The notes beneath the pieces were generated by a model. The model had not been told where the DNA came from. It saw nothing but the letters and a program-made list of their open reading frames with translations, and ran no database searches. Shown one piece after another: positions 51,901 through 59,778 of a DNA stretch of 64,000 nucleotides (its first letter is position 1; each line of letters opens with the position of its first letter). Location: positions 441,564 through 505,563 of the forward strand of contig NZ_VCIX01000091.1 in assembly GCF_006345825.1 (NCBI RefSeq). The letters are read 5' to 3'. The stretch is from Paenibacillus paridis (GTDB lineage Bacteria > Bacillota > Bacilli > Paenibacillales > Paenibacillaceae). The translations under genes were made by a program, and so were the position numbers.

Positions 51901-52931
51901 CGGTTCTTGGTGACTTGTCCTCCTCCGGAGACTGGAGGCCCGAATTTCGTATCGATAGATGCATTCGGATTCGTTACTTCGCCCTCAATAGGGCCTTCAA
52001 TCGTATACTGTGTTATTGCAAGATTGTTTGTTGTATTAACAGCTCCTGCCCAGCCTAATGTAGGAGGGTAAGAAAGCTTAACGCGAGCCTCGAACTTTTG
52101 ACCGGAATCCAATCGCGGAATAACCCATGTAATCGTATGGTTGACATTATCGATCACAGGAGTGATCGACGGGCCGGCTACTGGCGTAATATCCGCAAGA
52201 GTTACCGTTGCTTGCGATGGATAAGAATCCACAAGAGTAATGTTTGTGAGTGCACCTGCCGGTGTTACATTGCCTTTCTGGACAGCGTTAATCCCGACAT
52301 TGTAATGGACTGAACCGCCAACAATCGCAACGCCGCTCGCATAGCCGGTGTCTTGTGTTTTAAAGGCAGCCCATTTATCATAAGTCGACTGAACAGGCGT
52401 AGGCGTGGCTGTTGGCGCCGGTGTAGGCGATGGCGTTGCATCTGCCGCGACGGTTACCGTAGCGCTGGCCGAACTAATGTTGCCGCTGGAAGCTTCAGTT
52501 GCGGTTGCCGTATTGATTTTATCTACCGGCGAATTGGTATACGTATTGCCGACCTTCACTTCAATTTCAATTTCCAGGGAATCGCCGGGGTTGAAAGTGC
52601 GGTTTAGGGTGACTGTATTCCCGGTGAAGCTTGCCCCGGTCGTGTTTAAAATGGTGAACGGAGCTGGAACGATATCTTTAATTACCAAGTCCTTGCTCAG
52701 CCCAACCGTACTGGAGAGCTCAATTTGAATATAGTAAGTAAAGGTATCTCCGACATTGACATTGGTTTTGCTTGCGGATTTTGTTATCGTTAGTCCATCA
52801 ACCGGTGTAGCCGCCATTGCTGGCGATGCAAAGGGCAGTAATGCTGTTTGCAGCAGCAAGGCGAACAACAGGATGAGGGGGACCATACGGCCTCTCCGCA
52901 ATTTCTGTAATAGCATGGTTTCTTTCTTCAT
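45939..52931 (-). CDS. Giant LPxTG-anchored SdrD-like surface adhesin
   Basis: A 2330-residue cell-wall protein. A signal peptide (about 1-41, ending SPAMA) is followed by DUF11-type isopeptide/Ig-like domains (about 42-1000 and 1140-1410; for example LTITKSASKTNVNVGDTFTY), a Pro/Thr linker near 155, one SdrD B-type module near 1005 and six in tandem from 1415 to 2155, each starting like GEIGNYVWLDRNRNGIQ. Then come a Pro-rich wall-spanning stretch, an Ig-like repeat (GVVTIDENGKWVYTPNPGYT), and the sorting signal LPKTGEQSY near 2297 with hydrophobic tail and KRRK. It would be sortase-linked and adhesive; B repeats of this type bind calcium. AAAGGA abuts ATG 52931; ATG 52916 is an alternative. 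No sortase is in the window. Confidence 0.93.
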   Translation of the reverse strand: MKKETMLLQKLRRGRMVPLILLFALLLQTALLPFASPAMAATPVDGLTITKSASKTNVNVGDTFTYYIQIELSSTVGLSKDLVIKDIVPAPFTILNTTGASFTGNTVTLNRTFNPGDSLEIEIEVKVGNTYTNSPVDKINTATATEASSGNISSASATVTVAADATPSPTPAPTATPTPVQSTYDKWAAFKTQDTGYASGVAIVGGSVHYNVGINAVQKGNVTPAGALTNITLVDSYPSQATVTLADITPVAGPSITPVIDNVNHTITWVIPRLDSGQKFEARVKLSYPPTLGWAGAVNTTNNLAITQYTIEGPIEGEVTNPNASIDTKFGPPVSGGGQVTKNRTYDYRWHGQEQRFTIGGITNSANGANSELRNIVLTDTLPSELQYTYLKMPNRQWTSFTYTLKNGGVTTITPNSNGTTLEKATPNKQLTVGNGSDLNVPTGDSLVSVSWTFDSLPVNQTIGGVELRGLVLDTATGIRSSENTACGAAAIPNADSAVNQGDTIKNCAVVTYEALTQPTPGNWTYTAQIPATAVAIFKINEPKPWLTASKSQPGGGTFFPLSEVPFSLTVGNKIDATGPWVDPVIYDLLPQDFDYYTDPKQTNLVTALANSFTITGLPSGAANPTLVKLADVNGRALVKWSWPSGLSLDPGTSLTITYKGKVRSGALPSGGSVSYLNKVFATTADATTQFWHDGNKNQFSPLGFPAWAAANPDRSGTTLQFKPNASDPVEHYYVDANAPVTVGLAAIVKSTKWNKGDLPAIFDVANSGGYSGPPSISYTPFDNGTLGTPEYTEFPRFSTTYEGGSADYKLVIQNSGNTRLSKIDAIDILPFIGDKAVHPNSNVDRNSEWRPNLATTPKSGTGKTFSYTPEDGGAVKTVTYDLRVFYSLSSDKSSIVNFANAVGSRNGWINQTNFAGDNLTDIQSLYFEITNIKGSDGASDLAAGDYIVLDWEMNAPVGTESGKVAWNSFAIQATSAASGRTMLPAEPNKVGFLVHPNDEHAPLGEIGNFVWFDSNRDGLQNEGYPGDNSQSAGINGIKVNLYKDGAATPFKDTITGYDQSGSPGYYLFQGLPTGHYEVEFVLPEHYAPTVANTPGLDPTHIDNTDSNKVTKLATADGYTPYRTDSITIDVLSADKIKNYTIDLGLIEAGPTVPSYPSASIDKSITSVAKGSSTAAPSQSYVVVGNQVNYKINFKNTSTVTLHNIKVQDELDRAQTGFAFNKLTYNGTSISINGNTHSRPDIISSVSNAGSTPYVIVKNLSPGGEIELEGTYTVTADDFDLTDLDNKATIYYNESKEPLEDEASIPTAAVKVEKSSSRTSASSFDEGDWIDYLVTVTNTGSSELTNIVITDTKVSSIPAIPSLASGKSIEITYPYQLTAADVAATSIINIVTADPDETPPVTDTHEIPVTTDARGSIGDYVWFDRNEDGIQDAGENGINGIIVKLFDSSNTLVSQTYTREKDGKAGHYIFKGLPFGSYRVQFIVPADYEVTKPEVSGSTSDLDSNAIDASGKTNLITITSAQPDDLTIDLGLYPRGEIGNYVWLDRNRNGIQDENEKDGINGIQVKLYKDNTSGIPIATATTANDSNGKPGYYLFDHLLSGNYFVQFVIPDDYEKTIEGTTAGSGTDSNVTNNNGITQQIVIGESTRWVDHTIDLGLVAKGTIGNYVWIDRDSNGKQDEDEQDGVNGIKVKLYDQNKELLEETVTANDASGKPGYYLFEQLTSGNYFVKFEVPTIFDLTKAGAAGTTSANDSNPTVDGFTSVISIGATAPNGWHDLTIDLGLIGIGRLGDYVWHDRNRDGIQNEDESDGINGVVVKLYKDSPTGTPIAVTTTANDTTGKPGYYSFKELLEGDYYVQFVLPTDYEKTKAESGDNDGTDSNATDGTHTTAKIEIGEAAGWIDASIDLGLIAKGEIGNYVWLDLNRDGIQNENEAQGINGIEVRLFKDNASGTPFAVTTTANDKTGKAGYYLFENLREGDYYVQFVLPVDYEKTTAGKGSDEALDSNTTDTLGITSVITIGHAAGWIDHSIDLGLIAKGKIGNYVWFDSNTNGKQDEADNRGMNDVWVKLYDANKTFITETRTKDDASGKPGYYLFDQLIGGQYYVQFVIPAGHMATYAEADGTTPANDSNKRVDGYTEAIIIGESAPNGWEDLTIDLGLYFTPNPPVIPTTPPPVLPPVTPGPDPVDPEIPGETEEPTKPQPSQPPVEHETTEQDKPVEGSVDVPKDSKPSVGQKPEHGVVTIDENGKWVYTPNPGYTGKDKFSIIVKDKDGNEEEIFFEIDVEVPLGGVDSSTPPVTTLPKTGEQSYLLMQLLGFAFILLGAALGFKRRKM
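46456..48689 (-). repeat. Six tandem SdrD B-type modules
   Basis: Module starts are at 48689, 48326, 47951, 47576, 47201 and 46826: the first spacing is 363 bp and the next four are exactly 375 bp (125 residues). Modules starting at 47951 and 46826 share a variant ending (APNGW before DLTIDLGL), the others share AGWID or similar, so the array grew by duplication of mixed units. Each carries an Asp/Asn-rich loop (DRNRDGIQNE) resembling a calcium-binding site. Confidence 0.9.
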
Positions 52932-53186
52932 TCCTTTCGATCTGTTTTCACGTTTACGTGAAGCAGGAAGACGCGTCGTTCCAAAAGAACGGGATTAACC
53001 TATGATCAGCCTCCTTATTCTAGTCAACCGCTGGATAAGTTAGAGGATTGCCAGTGGGTATGCGGCAAGAACATGATAATATCAGCATCGTGCCAGCTGG
53101 TTCACTTATCGGCAAAGTAATAAACGCCGTATAATAGCTTGCGGCCTGCTCGCTTCGCAAATAAATTTAGCAAGCTGCACGGATCC

Positions 53187-53211
53187 TGTAACAAAATGTA
53201 ACAAGTGCAAC
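53187..53211. repeat. Direct repeats TGTAACAA, possible regulator-binding array
   Basis: TGTAACAA at 53187-53194 and 53197-53204, then TGCAAC at 53206-53211, with TGCAACAA again at 53252-53259. The roughly one-helical-turn spacing is the kind of array that SARP-type DNA-binding domains recognise. Confidence 0.4.
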
Positions 53212-53313
53212 TGATCTTTTTTTGAACAAACATTGCTAATTCTCGTCAGAATGCAACAAGATTTGTCTTTGTTCGCATCATGACTATTGTATTAATGGGA
53301 ACTATACATTTTC

Positions 53314-53342
53314 TGAACAATCTTCGCGGGAACAGGTATAAT
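53314..53342 (+). promoter_or_regulatory. Promoter of the response-regulator gene
   Basis: TGAACA (53314-53319), 17-base spacer, perfect TATAAT (53337-53342); the -35 is weak, suggesting activator dependence. Confidence 0.55.
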
Positions 53343-53431
53343 AGAGGGATAGGGCATAATCGTTTGTTCGGACGACGCCGATATGAGATATAATTTAGGA
53401 ACGATATGAAGCTAATATAGGAGTGAAGCAA

Positions 53432-54583
53432 GTGAAGCTGCTTTTAGTTGATGATGAAAGACTGGCGCTCGTACAGCTTGAGCGCATGCTCCGCCAGTCG
53501 ACTGGGCTGACGTCAATTGAAACCTATCAAAATCCGGTACAGGCGGTGGAGCGGGCAAGCGTGCTGATGCCGGATGTTGTATTTCTGGATATCCACATGC
53601 CTGAAATAAGCGGCATTCAAGCAGCTGAGCTTATTCAGACGGTCTGTCCGCAAGCCCATATCGTGTTTGTAACCGCTCATGATGAATATGCGATTCAAGC
53701 TTTTGAGCTGAATGCGATCGATTATGTGTTGAAGCCGGTGCAAACTGCACGTATTCAGAAAACGCTGGAGCGGTTAATGAAGCGCAAGGGCGTTCAAGCG
53801 GCACCTGAAGCTCCTGTGAAGAGCACGGAAATGATATATTGCTTCAAAATGCTCCGCTTCCAGACGAATGGCCAGCCGGCCGAGCTGCCTAAGTGGCGTA
53901 CCGCCAAAGCGCAGGAGCTCTTTGCCTATCTGCTCCATCATCGCGGCCAGATTGTTCATAAATCGACGCTACTAGAGTTGTTTTTTCCTGAGATGGATAT
54001 GAAGCGGGCGATGACTCAGCTATATACGGCTATCTACCAAATCAGGCAATGCATTCAAAAATCAAATCTAACGATTGTTATTCAAAATACGAGCATTCAG
54101 GAAGGTTACATCCTTGAGATCGGGCAGGTGGCGTTGGACACCGAACGGTGGGAACGGGAACTGGAAAATCTAATGGGGCCTGTAGCGGAGCACTATGACC
54201 GCGCGATTCAACTGTTAGAGGATTATGAAGGACATTATCTTCAGGACCATGGATATATATGGGCCGAGCATGAGAGAGAGCGCCTTCGCCAGCTTTGGCT
54301 GAGTCTGGCAAGGCAGGTGGCCGCTTACGATCTGGAACGTCCAGAAAAATGGAGCGAAGCTTTGCAATTATATGAAAGAATACAAACCATTGATCCATAT
54401 AATGAGACAGAGGGTCTTCTCGTGATGAAGCTTTATGATGAATTAGGTCATTTTGACAAAGTGACAGCTTATTACGAGCGGCTGCTGCTAACGATGGAGA
54501 ATGAGCTCGGACTCGTCGTTCCGCAGCCAGTTGAAGCTTGGTATGGCCAATGGAGCGAGAGAAGAATGAGCAAGGAACAGTAA
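53432..54583 (+). CDS. Orphan response regulator with SARP-like DNA-binding and BTAD domains
   Basis: A 383-residue regulator. Residues 1-120 are a receiver domain (VKLLLVDDERLALVQ acidic pocket; phosphoacceptor in DVVFLDIHMPE near residue 53; lysine in DYVLKPVQTA). Residues about 140-225 are an OmpR-like winged helix (RTAKAQELFAYLLHHRG) and 235-375 a bacterial transcriptional activator domain of TPR type (AYDLERPEKWSEALQLYERI). No histidine kinase is adjacent. GTG 53432 is preferred: AGGAG is 8 bases upstream, whereas GTG 53423 overlaps it. Divergent from the adhesin, which it may control. Confidence 0.88.
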   Translation: MKLLLVDDERLALVQLERMLRQSTGLTSIETYQNPVQAVERASVLMPDVVFLDIHMPEISGIQAAELIQTVCPQAHIVFVTAHDEYAIQAFELNAIDYVLKPVQTARIQKTLERLMKRKGVQAAPEAPVKSTEMIYCFKMLRFQTNGQPAELPKWRTAKAQELFAYLLHHRGQIVHKSTLLELFFPEMDMKRAMTQLYTAIYQIRQCIQKSNLTIVIQNTSIQEGYILEIGQVALDTERWERELENLMGPVAEHYDRAIQLLEDYEGHYLQDHGYIWAEHERERLRQLWLSLARQVAAYDLERPEKWSEALQLYERIQTIDPYNETEGLLVMKLYDELGHFDKVTAYYERLLLTMENELGLVVPQPVEAWYGQWSERRMSKEQ

Positions 54584-54611
54584 CAGTGAGCGCGCAAGTC
54601 GCAAAATCCGA

Positions 54612-54659
54612 AAATCTCGCAGCCTATCTCTTCTTGAGACAGGCTGCGGGATTTTTTTT
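54612..54659 (+). terminator. Terminator of the response-regulator gene
   Basis: AATCTCGCAGCCTATCTC / GAGACAGGCTGCGGGATT with a long T tail. Confidence 0.9.
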
Positions 54660-54671
54660 ATGTAAGGATCA

Positions 54672-54718
54672 TTGCGTCGGTTGACAGTACACGGTATAAT
54701 AAACGGGAACAAACATTC
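54672..54718 (+). promoter_or_regulatory. uvrBA promoter with LexA-type box
   Basis: TTGCGT (54672-54677), 17 bases, TATAAT (54695-54700); seven bases later GAAC-AAAC-ATTC (54707-54718) matches the LexA consensus GAACRNRYGTTY with one mismatch. SOS control of uvrBA is well known in Firmicutes. Confidence 0.65.
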
Positions 54719-54803
54719 TTATTTTTAAAACACTACTGAAATGAAATTCATATAATTGACTATAATGATAAGAGCATTTCGAATAACGGAGGTGGATAGA
54801 GGC

Positions 54804-56804
54804 GTGAGTGAACTCGCAAAGGAAACGAAGCTGTTCGAATTGAAGTCAGACTATACGCCGCAAGGGGACCAGCCGAAGGCGATCGAGCAGCTTTTGGAAG
54901 GCATTAAGGCAGGAAAGAGGCATCAAACTCTGCTTGGGGCGACGGGTACGGGCAAAACCTACACGATTGCGAATATGGTGGAGAAGCTTAATCGGCCTAC
55001 GCTCGTCATCGCGCACAATAAGACATTGGCTGCGCAGCTGTGCAGCGAATTCAAAAGTTTTTTTCCGGACAACGCGGTTGAATATTTTGTCAGCTACTAT
55101 GATTACTACCAGCCGGAAGCTTATATCCCGTCATCGGATACCTTTATCGAGAAGGACTCCAGTATTAATGATGAAATAGATAAGCTTCGACATTCGGCGA
55201 CAAGCTCGCTGTTCGATCGGCGCGACGTCATTATCGTTGCCAGCGTTTCTTGTATTTACGGTCTCGGATCTCCATCCGAATACGGAGGCATGGTGTTGTC
55301 GATGCGAGTCGGAATGGAAAAGTCTCGGGATACCATTTTGCATAAGCTAGTCGATATTCAATACCAGCGCAACGATATTAGCTTCACGAGGGGAACATTC
55401 CGTGTTCGTGGAGATATCGTGGAAATTTTCCCAGTTGCCAATAATGAACGTGCCATTCGCGTAGAGCTCTTTGGAGACGAGATTGAGCGTATATCGGAGA
55501 TCGACGTGCTTACAGGCGAAATTATCGGCGAACGCGAACATATCGCTATTTTCCCGGCCTCCCACTTCGTGACCCAGGAAGAGACGATGAAAGTGGCGCT
55601 AATCAATATTGAACGGGAATTGGAGGAGCGGCTTGCCGAGCTGCGCGAGGCAGGTAAGCTGCTTGAAGCGCAAAGACTGGAGCAGCGTACACGCTACGAC
55701 CTGGAAATGATGGCCGAGATGGGCTTTTGCTCCGGCATCGAGAACTATTCAGGACCGCTAACCTTTAGGGAGCGCGGCGCTACGCCTTATACATTGCTTG
55801 ATTATTTCCCTGACGACATGGTTATTGTTATAGATGAGTCGCATGTATCCCTGCCGCAAATTCGGGCCATGTACAACGGTGACCGGGCTCGGAAGGAAAT
55901 GCTTGTGAATCACGGATTCAGGCTGCCTTCGGCAATGGATAACCGGCCGCTGCGCTTCGAGGAGTTCGAGGCAAAGGCGAAGCAGCTGGTTTATGTGTCG
56001 GCTACCCCAGGTCCGTATGAGATTGAACATACGGACAAAATGATCGAGCAGATTATTAGGCCAACGGGTCTTATTGATCCGATTATCGAAGTACGCCCTA
56101 CGAAAGGGCAAATTGATGATTTGTTAAACGAGATTCGTGACCGCATTGCCAAGGATGAGCGGGTGCTCGTTACGACGTTGACCAAGAAGATGTCAGAGGA
56201 TCTGACGGATTATATGAAGGAGATTGGCATTAAGGTTCGCTACCTCCACTCCGATATCAAGACTCTAGAGCGGCTGGCTATTCTTCGTGACCTAAGGCTT
56301 GGCGTGTTCCATGTACTGATCGGCATTAACCTTTTGCGGGAAGGGCTGGATTTGCCGGAGGTATCGCTCGTATCGATTCTCGATGCGGATAAGGAAGGTT
56401 TCCTACGCTCTGATCGCGCGCTTATTCAGACCATTGGACGTGCGGCGAGGAACAGTGAAGGTCGCGTAATTATGTACGGGGACAAAATAACCGATTCGAT
56501 GGACCGAGCGATCAAAGAAACAGAACGCCGTCGGACCATTCAACTGGCATACAATGAGAAGCATGGCATAACGCCGCAGACGATTCGCAAAAAAGTCCAT
56601 GACGTCATCGAAGCTACGAAGGTGGCTGAACAGAAGGCGGATTACTTAACGGATGCAGGCGTCGGCAAGATGAACAAAAAAGATCGTTTGGCGCTGCTGC
56701 AGAAGCTGGAAGTAGAAATGAAGGATGCAGCAAAAAATCTTCAGTTCGAACGCGCAGCAGAGCTACGGGATGCGCTGCTTGAGCTGCGGGCAGAGATGGG
56801 CTAA
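54804..56804 (+). CDS. uvrB: UvrB, excinuclease ABC subunit B
   Basis: Damage-verification helicase of nucleotide excision repair. 666 residues: Walker A LLGATGTGKTYTIAN near 43, the beta-hairpin that inserts into DNA (SYYDYYQPEAYIP) near 95, helicase motifs up to GRAARNSEGRVIMYGD, and the C-terminal UVR motif (LQKLEVEMKDAAKNLQFERA) that binds UvrC. GTG 54804 gives the family start (ELAKETKLFELKSDYTPQGD); GGAGG lies 11 bases upstream. Ends 16 bases before uvrA. Confidence 0.96.
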   Translation: MSELAKETKLFELKSDYTPQGDQPKAIEQLLEGIKAGKRHQTLLGATGTGKTYTIANMVEKLNRPTLVIAHNKTLAAQLCSEFKSFFPDNAVEYFVSYYDYYQPEAYIPSSDTFIEKDSSINDEIDKLRHSATSSLFDRRDVIIVASVSCIYGLGSPSEYGGMVLSMRVGMEKSRDTILHKLVDIQYQRNDISFTRGTFRVRGDIVEIFPVANNERAIRVELFGDEIERISEIDVLTGEIIGEREHIAIFPASHFVTQEETMKVALINIERELEERLAELREAGKLLEAQRLEQRTRYDLEMMAEMGFCSGIENYSGPLTFRERGATPYTLLDYFPDDMVIVIDESHVSLPQIRAMYNGDRARKEMLVNHGFRLPSAMDNRPLRFEEFEAKAKQLVYVSATPGPYEIEHTDKMIEQIIRPTGLIDPIIEVRPTKGQIDDLLNEIRDRIAKDERVLVTTLTKKMSEDLTDYMKEIGIKVRYLHSDIKTLERLAILRDLRLGVFHVLIGINLLREGLDLPEVSLVSILDADKEGFLRSDRALIQTIGRAARNSEGRVIMYGDKITDSMDRAIKETERRRTIQLAYNEKHGITPQTIRKKVHDVIEATKVAEQKADYLTDAGVGKMNKKDRLALLQKLEVEMKDAAKNLQFERAAELRDALLELRAEMG

Positions 56805-56820
56805 GTAGGAGGAGAAAAGA

Positions 56821-59700
56821 TTGGCTAGCGATAAAATCGTAATCAAGGGCGCACGTGCCCATAATTTAAAAAATATTGACGTTGTCATACCGCGCGACAA
56901 ATTCGTCGTGTTAACAGGCCTTAGCGGTTCGGGTAAATCCTCACTGGCTTTTGACACCATCTATGCGGAAGGACAGCGTAGGTACGTGGAATCCTTATCG
57001 GCCTACGCTCGTCAGTTTTTAGGTCAAATGGAGAAGCCGGACGTCGATTCGATCGACGGTTTATCTCCGGCCATCTCGATTGACCAGAAGACGACAAGCC
57101 GGAATCCGCGGTCTACAGTAGGAACCGTAACGGAAATTTACGACTACTTGAGGCTGCTGTTTGCCCGTATCGGAAAACCGCATTGCCCGGAGCATGGCAT
57201 TGAAATTACATCGCAGACCGTGGAGCAGATGGTTGACCGGATCATGGAATACCCCGAGAAAACCAAACTGCAAATCTTGGCTCCGCTTATTTCCGGCCGC
57301 AAGGGCGAGCATACCAAATTGCTTGCTGATATTCAGAAGCAAGGGTTCGTGCGCGTCCGGGTGAATGGCGAACTGCGTGAGCTGAGTGAAAAGATCGAGC
57401 TGGAGAAAAACAAAAAGCATAGCATTGAAGTAGTGGTTGACCGGATTGTAGTGAAATCAGACATTCAGACTCGCCTTGCGGATTCTTTGGAAACGGCGCT
57501 TAAGCTGTCAGAGGGCCGTGTTCTTGTAGATATTATTGATCAGGAAGAGCTGCTGTTCAGTTCGAATTTGGCTTGCCCGGAATGCGGCTTCAGCATTGAG
57601 GAGCTAGAGCCACGCATGTTTTCCTTCAACAGCCCTTACGGTGCTTGTCCGGATTGCGATGGCTTGGGCGTCAAGATGATCGTCGATCCCGAACTGCTCG
57701 TACCGGATATGAGCAAATCGGTTGAGAATGCTGCGTTTCTGGCTTGGGCAGGCAGCACGTCCAACTATTACCCGCAGTTTCTTAGCGCGGTATGCGTGCA
57801 TTACGGCATTCCGCAGAACGTACCTGTCTCGGAGCTTAGCCAAGAGCAAATGAAGAAGATTCTTTATGGTACGGGAGGAGAGCGGGTTCGCTTCCTGTAC
57901 GAAAATGATTTCGGCCACCGTAAGGAAGCGTTTGTTCCGTTCGAGGGTATCGTCCATAACCTGGAGCGGCGCTACCGCGATACGGCATCGGACATGATGC
58001 GTGAGCATATCGAGAATTATATGAGCGCTAAGCCATGCGCGGGCTGCAAAGGGCATCGCCTTCGCAAGGAGACCTTAGCTGTAACGATTAATACGCAAAA
58101 TATTTCGCAAGTAACTTCGCTATCAATCGGTGATGCTCAGCGTTATTTTGATTCGCTTAAGCTTTCACAAAAGGAACTTGCGATTGCCAATCTGATTATG
58201 AAAGAAATCAACAGTCGACTAGGTTTCCTAGTTAACGTTGGCTTGGAATATTTATCGCTAAGCCGTGCTGCGGGCACTCTTTCCGGGGGGGAAGCGCAGC
58301 GGATCCGATTGGCTACTCAAATCGGCTCAAGCCTGATGGGCGTGCTTTATATTTTGGACGAGCCGAGCATAGGGTTGCATCAACGCGATAATGACCGATT
58401 GATCGAGACGCTGGAGCATATGCGCAACCTCGGCAACACTTTAATTGTAGTCGAGCATGACGAGGACACGATGCTTGCAGCCGACTATATTATCGACATC
58501 GGGCCTGGCGCCGGCATTCATGGAGGCATGGTTATTGCTGAAGGAACGCCGGAAGAGGTAATGGCGAATGAGAATTCGCTAACGGGTCAATACTTGAGCG
58601 GACGTAAGTTCATTGAAGTGCCTGCCGTTCGCCGAAAAACCAATGAGAAGTGGTTAGAGGTACGTGGCGCTAAGGAGAACAACCTGAGAAACGTGAATGT
58701 GAAGATTCCGCTTGGCGTTTTCTCGGCGGTCACGGGTGTTTCAGGCTCCGGCAAATCAACCTTTGTTAATGAAATTCTCTATAAGACGCTCGCGCGTGAT
58801 TTGAACAAGGCCAAGACACGTCCTGGTCAATACAAAGAGCTGCGCGGCATTGAGCACTTAGAGAAGGTTATCGACATTGACCAATCGCCGATTGGCCGAA
58901 CGCCAAGATCAAACCCGGCGACGTATACCGGCGTGTTTGATGATATTCGTGATTTATATTCCAATACGAATGAATCAAAGGTACGCGGGTACAAAAAAGG
59001 CAGATTCAGCTTTAACGTCAAGGGCGGCCGCTGTGAGGCATGCCGAGGTGACGGCATTATCAAAATCGAAATGCACTTCTTGCCAGACGTCTATGTGCCT
59101 TGCGAAATTTGCAAAGGCAAGCGCTATAACCGCGAGACGCTGGAAGTGAAATATAAAGGGAAAAACATTGCAGAAGTTCTGGATATGACGATTGAAGACA
59201 GCTGTCTCTTCTTCGAGAATATCCCAAGAGTGCATCGGAAAGTACAAACGCTGCTTGATGTAGGACTTGGCTACATGAAGCTTGGGCAGCCAGCCACGAC
59301 CTTGTCTGGCGGCGAAGCGCAGCGTGTCAAGTTAGCGGCTGAGCTGTATCGCCGTTCCACAGGCAAAACATTGTACATCTTGGATGAGCCAACCACAGGC
59401 TTGCATGTGCATGACATTGACCGATTGTTGACGGTCTTGCATCGGTTGGTTGATTCAGGTGAATCCGTCCTCGTTATTGAGCATAATCTGGACGTTATTA
59501 AAACAGCGGACTATCTAATTGATTTGGGACCAGAAGGTGGCAACGGCGGCGGTATGATTGTGGCAACTGGAACGCCAGAGCAGGTCATTAAGGTGGAGCA
59601 ATCGTATACCGGTAAATATTTAAAGCCGATCCTAGAGCGTGACCGTGAACGGACGAATACATTGCATAAAGAGAAGCAGGTAGCGGCAGCAATGGAATAA
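56821..59700 (+). CDS. uvrA: UvrA, excinuclease ABC subunit A
   Basis: Damage-recognition ABC ATPase dimer. 959 residues: first Walker A LTGLSGSGKSSLAFDTIYAE near 31, second VTGVSGSGKSTFVNEIL near 640, two LSGGEAQR signatures, and zinc modules CPECGFSIEEL...CPDCDG near 245-280 and CEACRGDGI...CEICKGKRY near 740-765. TTG 56821 is set by AGGAGG 8 bases upstream. Co-transcribed with uvrB. Confidence 0.97.
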   Translation: MASDKIVIKGARAHNLKNIDVVIPRDKFVVLTGLSGSGKSSLAFDTIYAEGQRRYVESLSAYARQFLGQMEKPDVDSIDGLSPAISIDQKTTSRNPRSTVGTVTEIYDYLRLLFARIGKPHCPEHGIEITSQTVEQMVDRIMEYPEKTKLQILAPLISGRKGEHTKLLADIQKQGFVRVRVNGELRELSEKIELEKNKKHSIEVVVDRIVVKSDIQTRLADSLETALKLSEGRVLVDIIDQEELLFSSNLACPECGFSIEELEPRMFSFNSPYGACPDCDGLGVKMIVDPELLVPDMSKSVENAAFLAWAGSTSNYYPQFLSAVCVHYGIPQNVPVSELSQEQMKKILYGTGGERVRFLYENDFGHRKEAFVPFEGIVHNLERRYRDTASDMMREHIENYMSAKPCAGCKGHRLRKETLAVTINTQNISQVTSLSIGDAQRYFDSLKLSQKELAIANLIMKEINSRLGFLVNVGLEYLSLSRAAGTLSGGEAQRIRLATQIGSSLMGVLYILDEPSIGLHQRDNDRLIETLEHMRNLGNTLIVVEHDEDTMLAADYIIDIGPGAGIHGGMVIAEGTPEEVMANENSLTGQYLSGRKFIEVPAVRRKTNEKWLEVRGAKENNLRNVNVKIPLGVFSAVTGVSGSGKSTFVNEILYKTLARDLNKAKTRPGQYKELRGIEHLEKVIDIDQSPIGRTPRSNPATYTGVFDDIRDLYSNTNESKVRGYKKGRFSFNVKGGRCEACRGDGIIKIEMHFLPDVYVPCEICKGKRYNRETLEVKYKGKNIAEVLDMTIEDSCLFFENIPRVHRKVQTLLDVGLGYMKLGQPATTLSGGEAQRVKLAAELYRRSTGKTLYILDEPTTGLHVHDIDRLLTVLHRLVDSGESVLVIEHNLDVIKTADYLIDLGPEGGNGGGMIVATGTPEQVIKVEQSYTGKYLKPILERDRERTNTLHKEKQVAAAME

Positions 59701-59704
59701 GCGG

Positions 59705-59739
59705 AAAACAGCAGGCTGAGCGATCAGCCTGCTGTTTTT
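59705..59739. terminator. Terminator of uvrBA
   Basis: AAACAGCAGGCTGA-GCGA-TCAGCCTGCTGTTT, GNRA-like loop, T tail; symmetric enough to serve the converging gene too. Confidence 0.92.
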
Positions 59740-59778
59740 CTTGTTTCGTTAAGTTCGATCGCTCATAATTGCTGCTCG

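Larger units (their letters stand above)
52932..53431. other. Divergent regulatory region of adhesin and response regulator
   Basis: 500 bases between the adhesin start (minus) and the response-regulator start (plus). It holds a plus-strand promoter and a direct-repeat array, both listed separately. No coding frame is convincing. I could not place the adhesin promoter with confidence. Confidence 0.5.

Noticed and set aside
46136..52998. Many plus-strand open frames opposite the adhesin
   Set aside because: They mirror the repeat modules, lack ribosome sites, and the minus-strand frame is continuous with clear domains.
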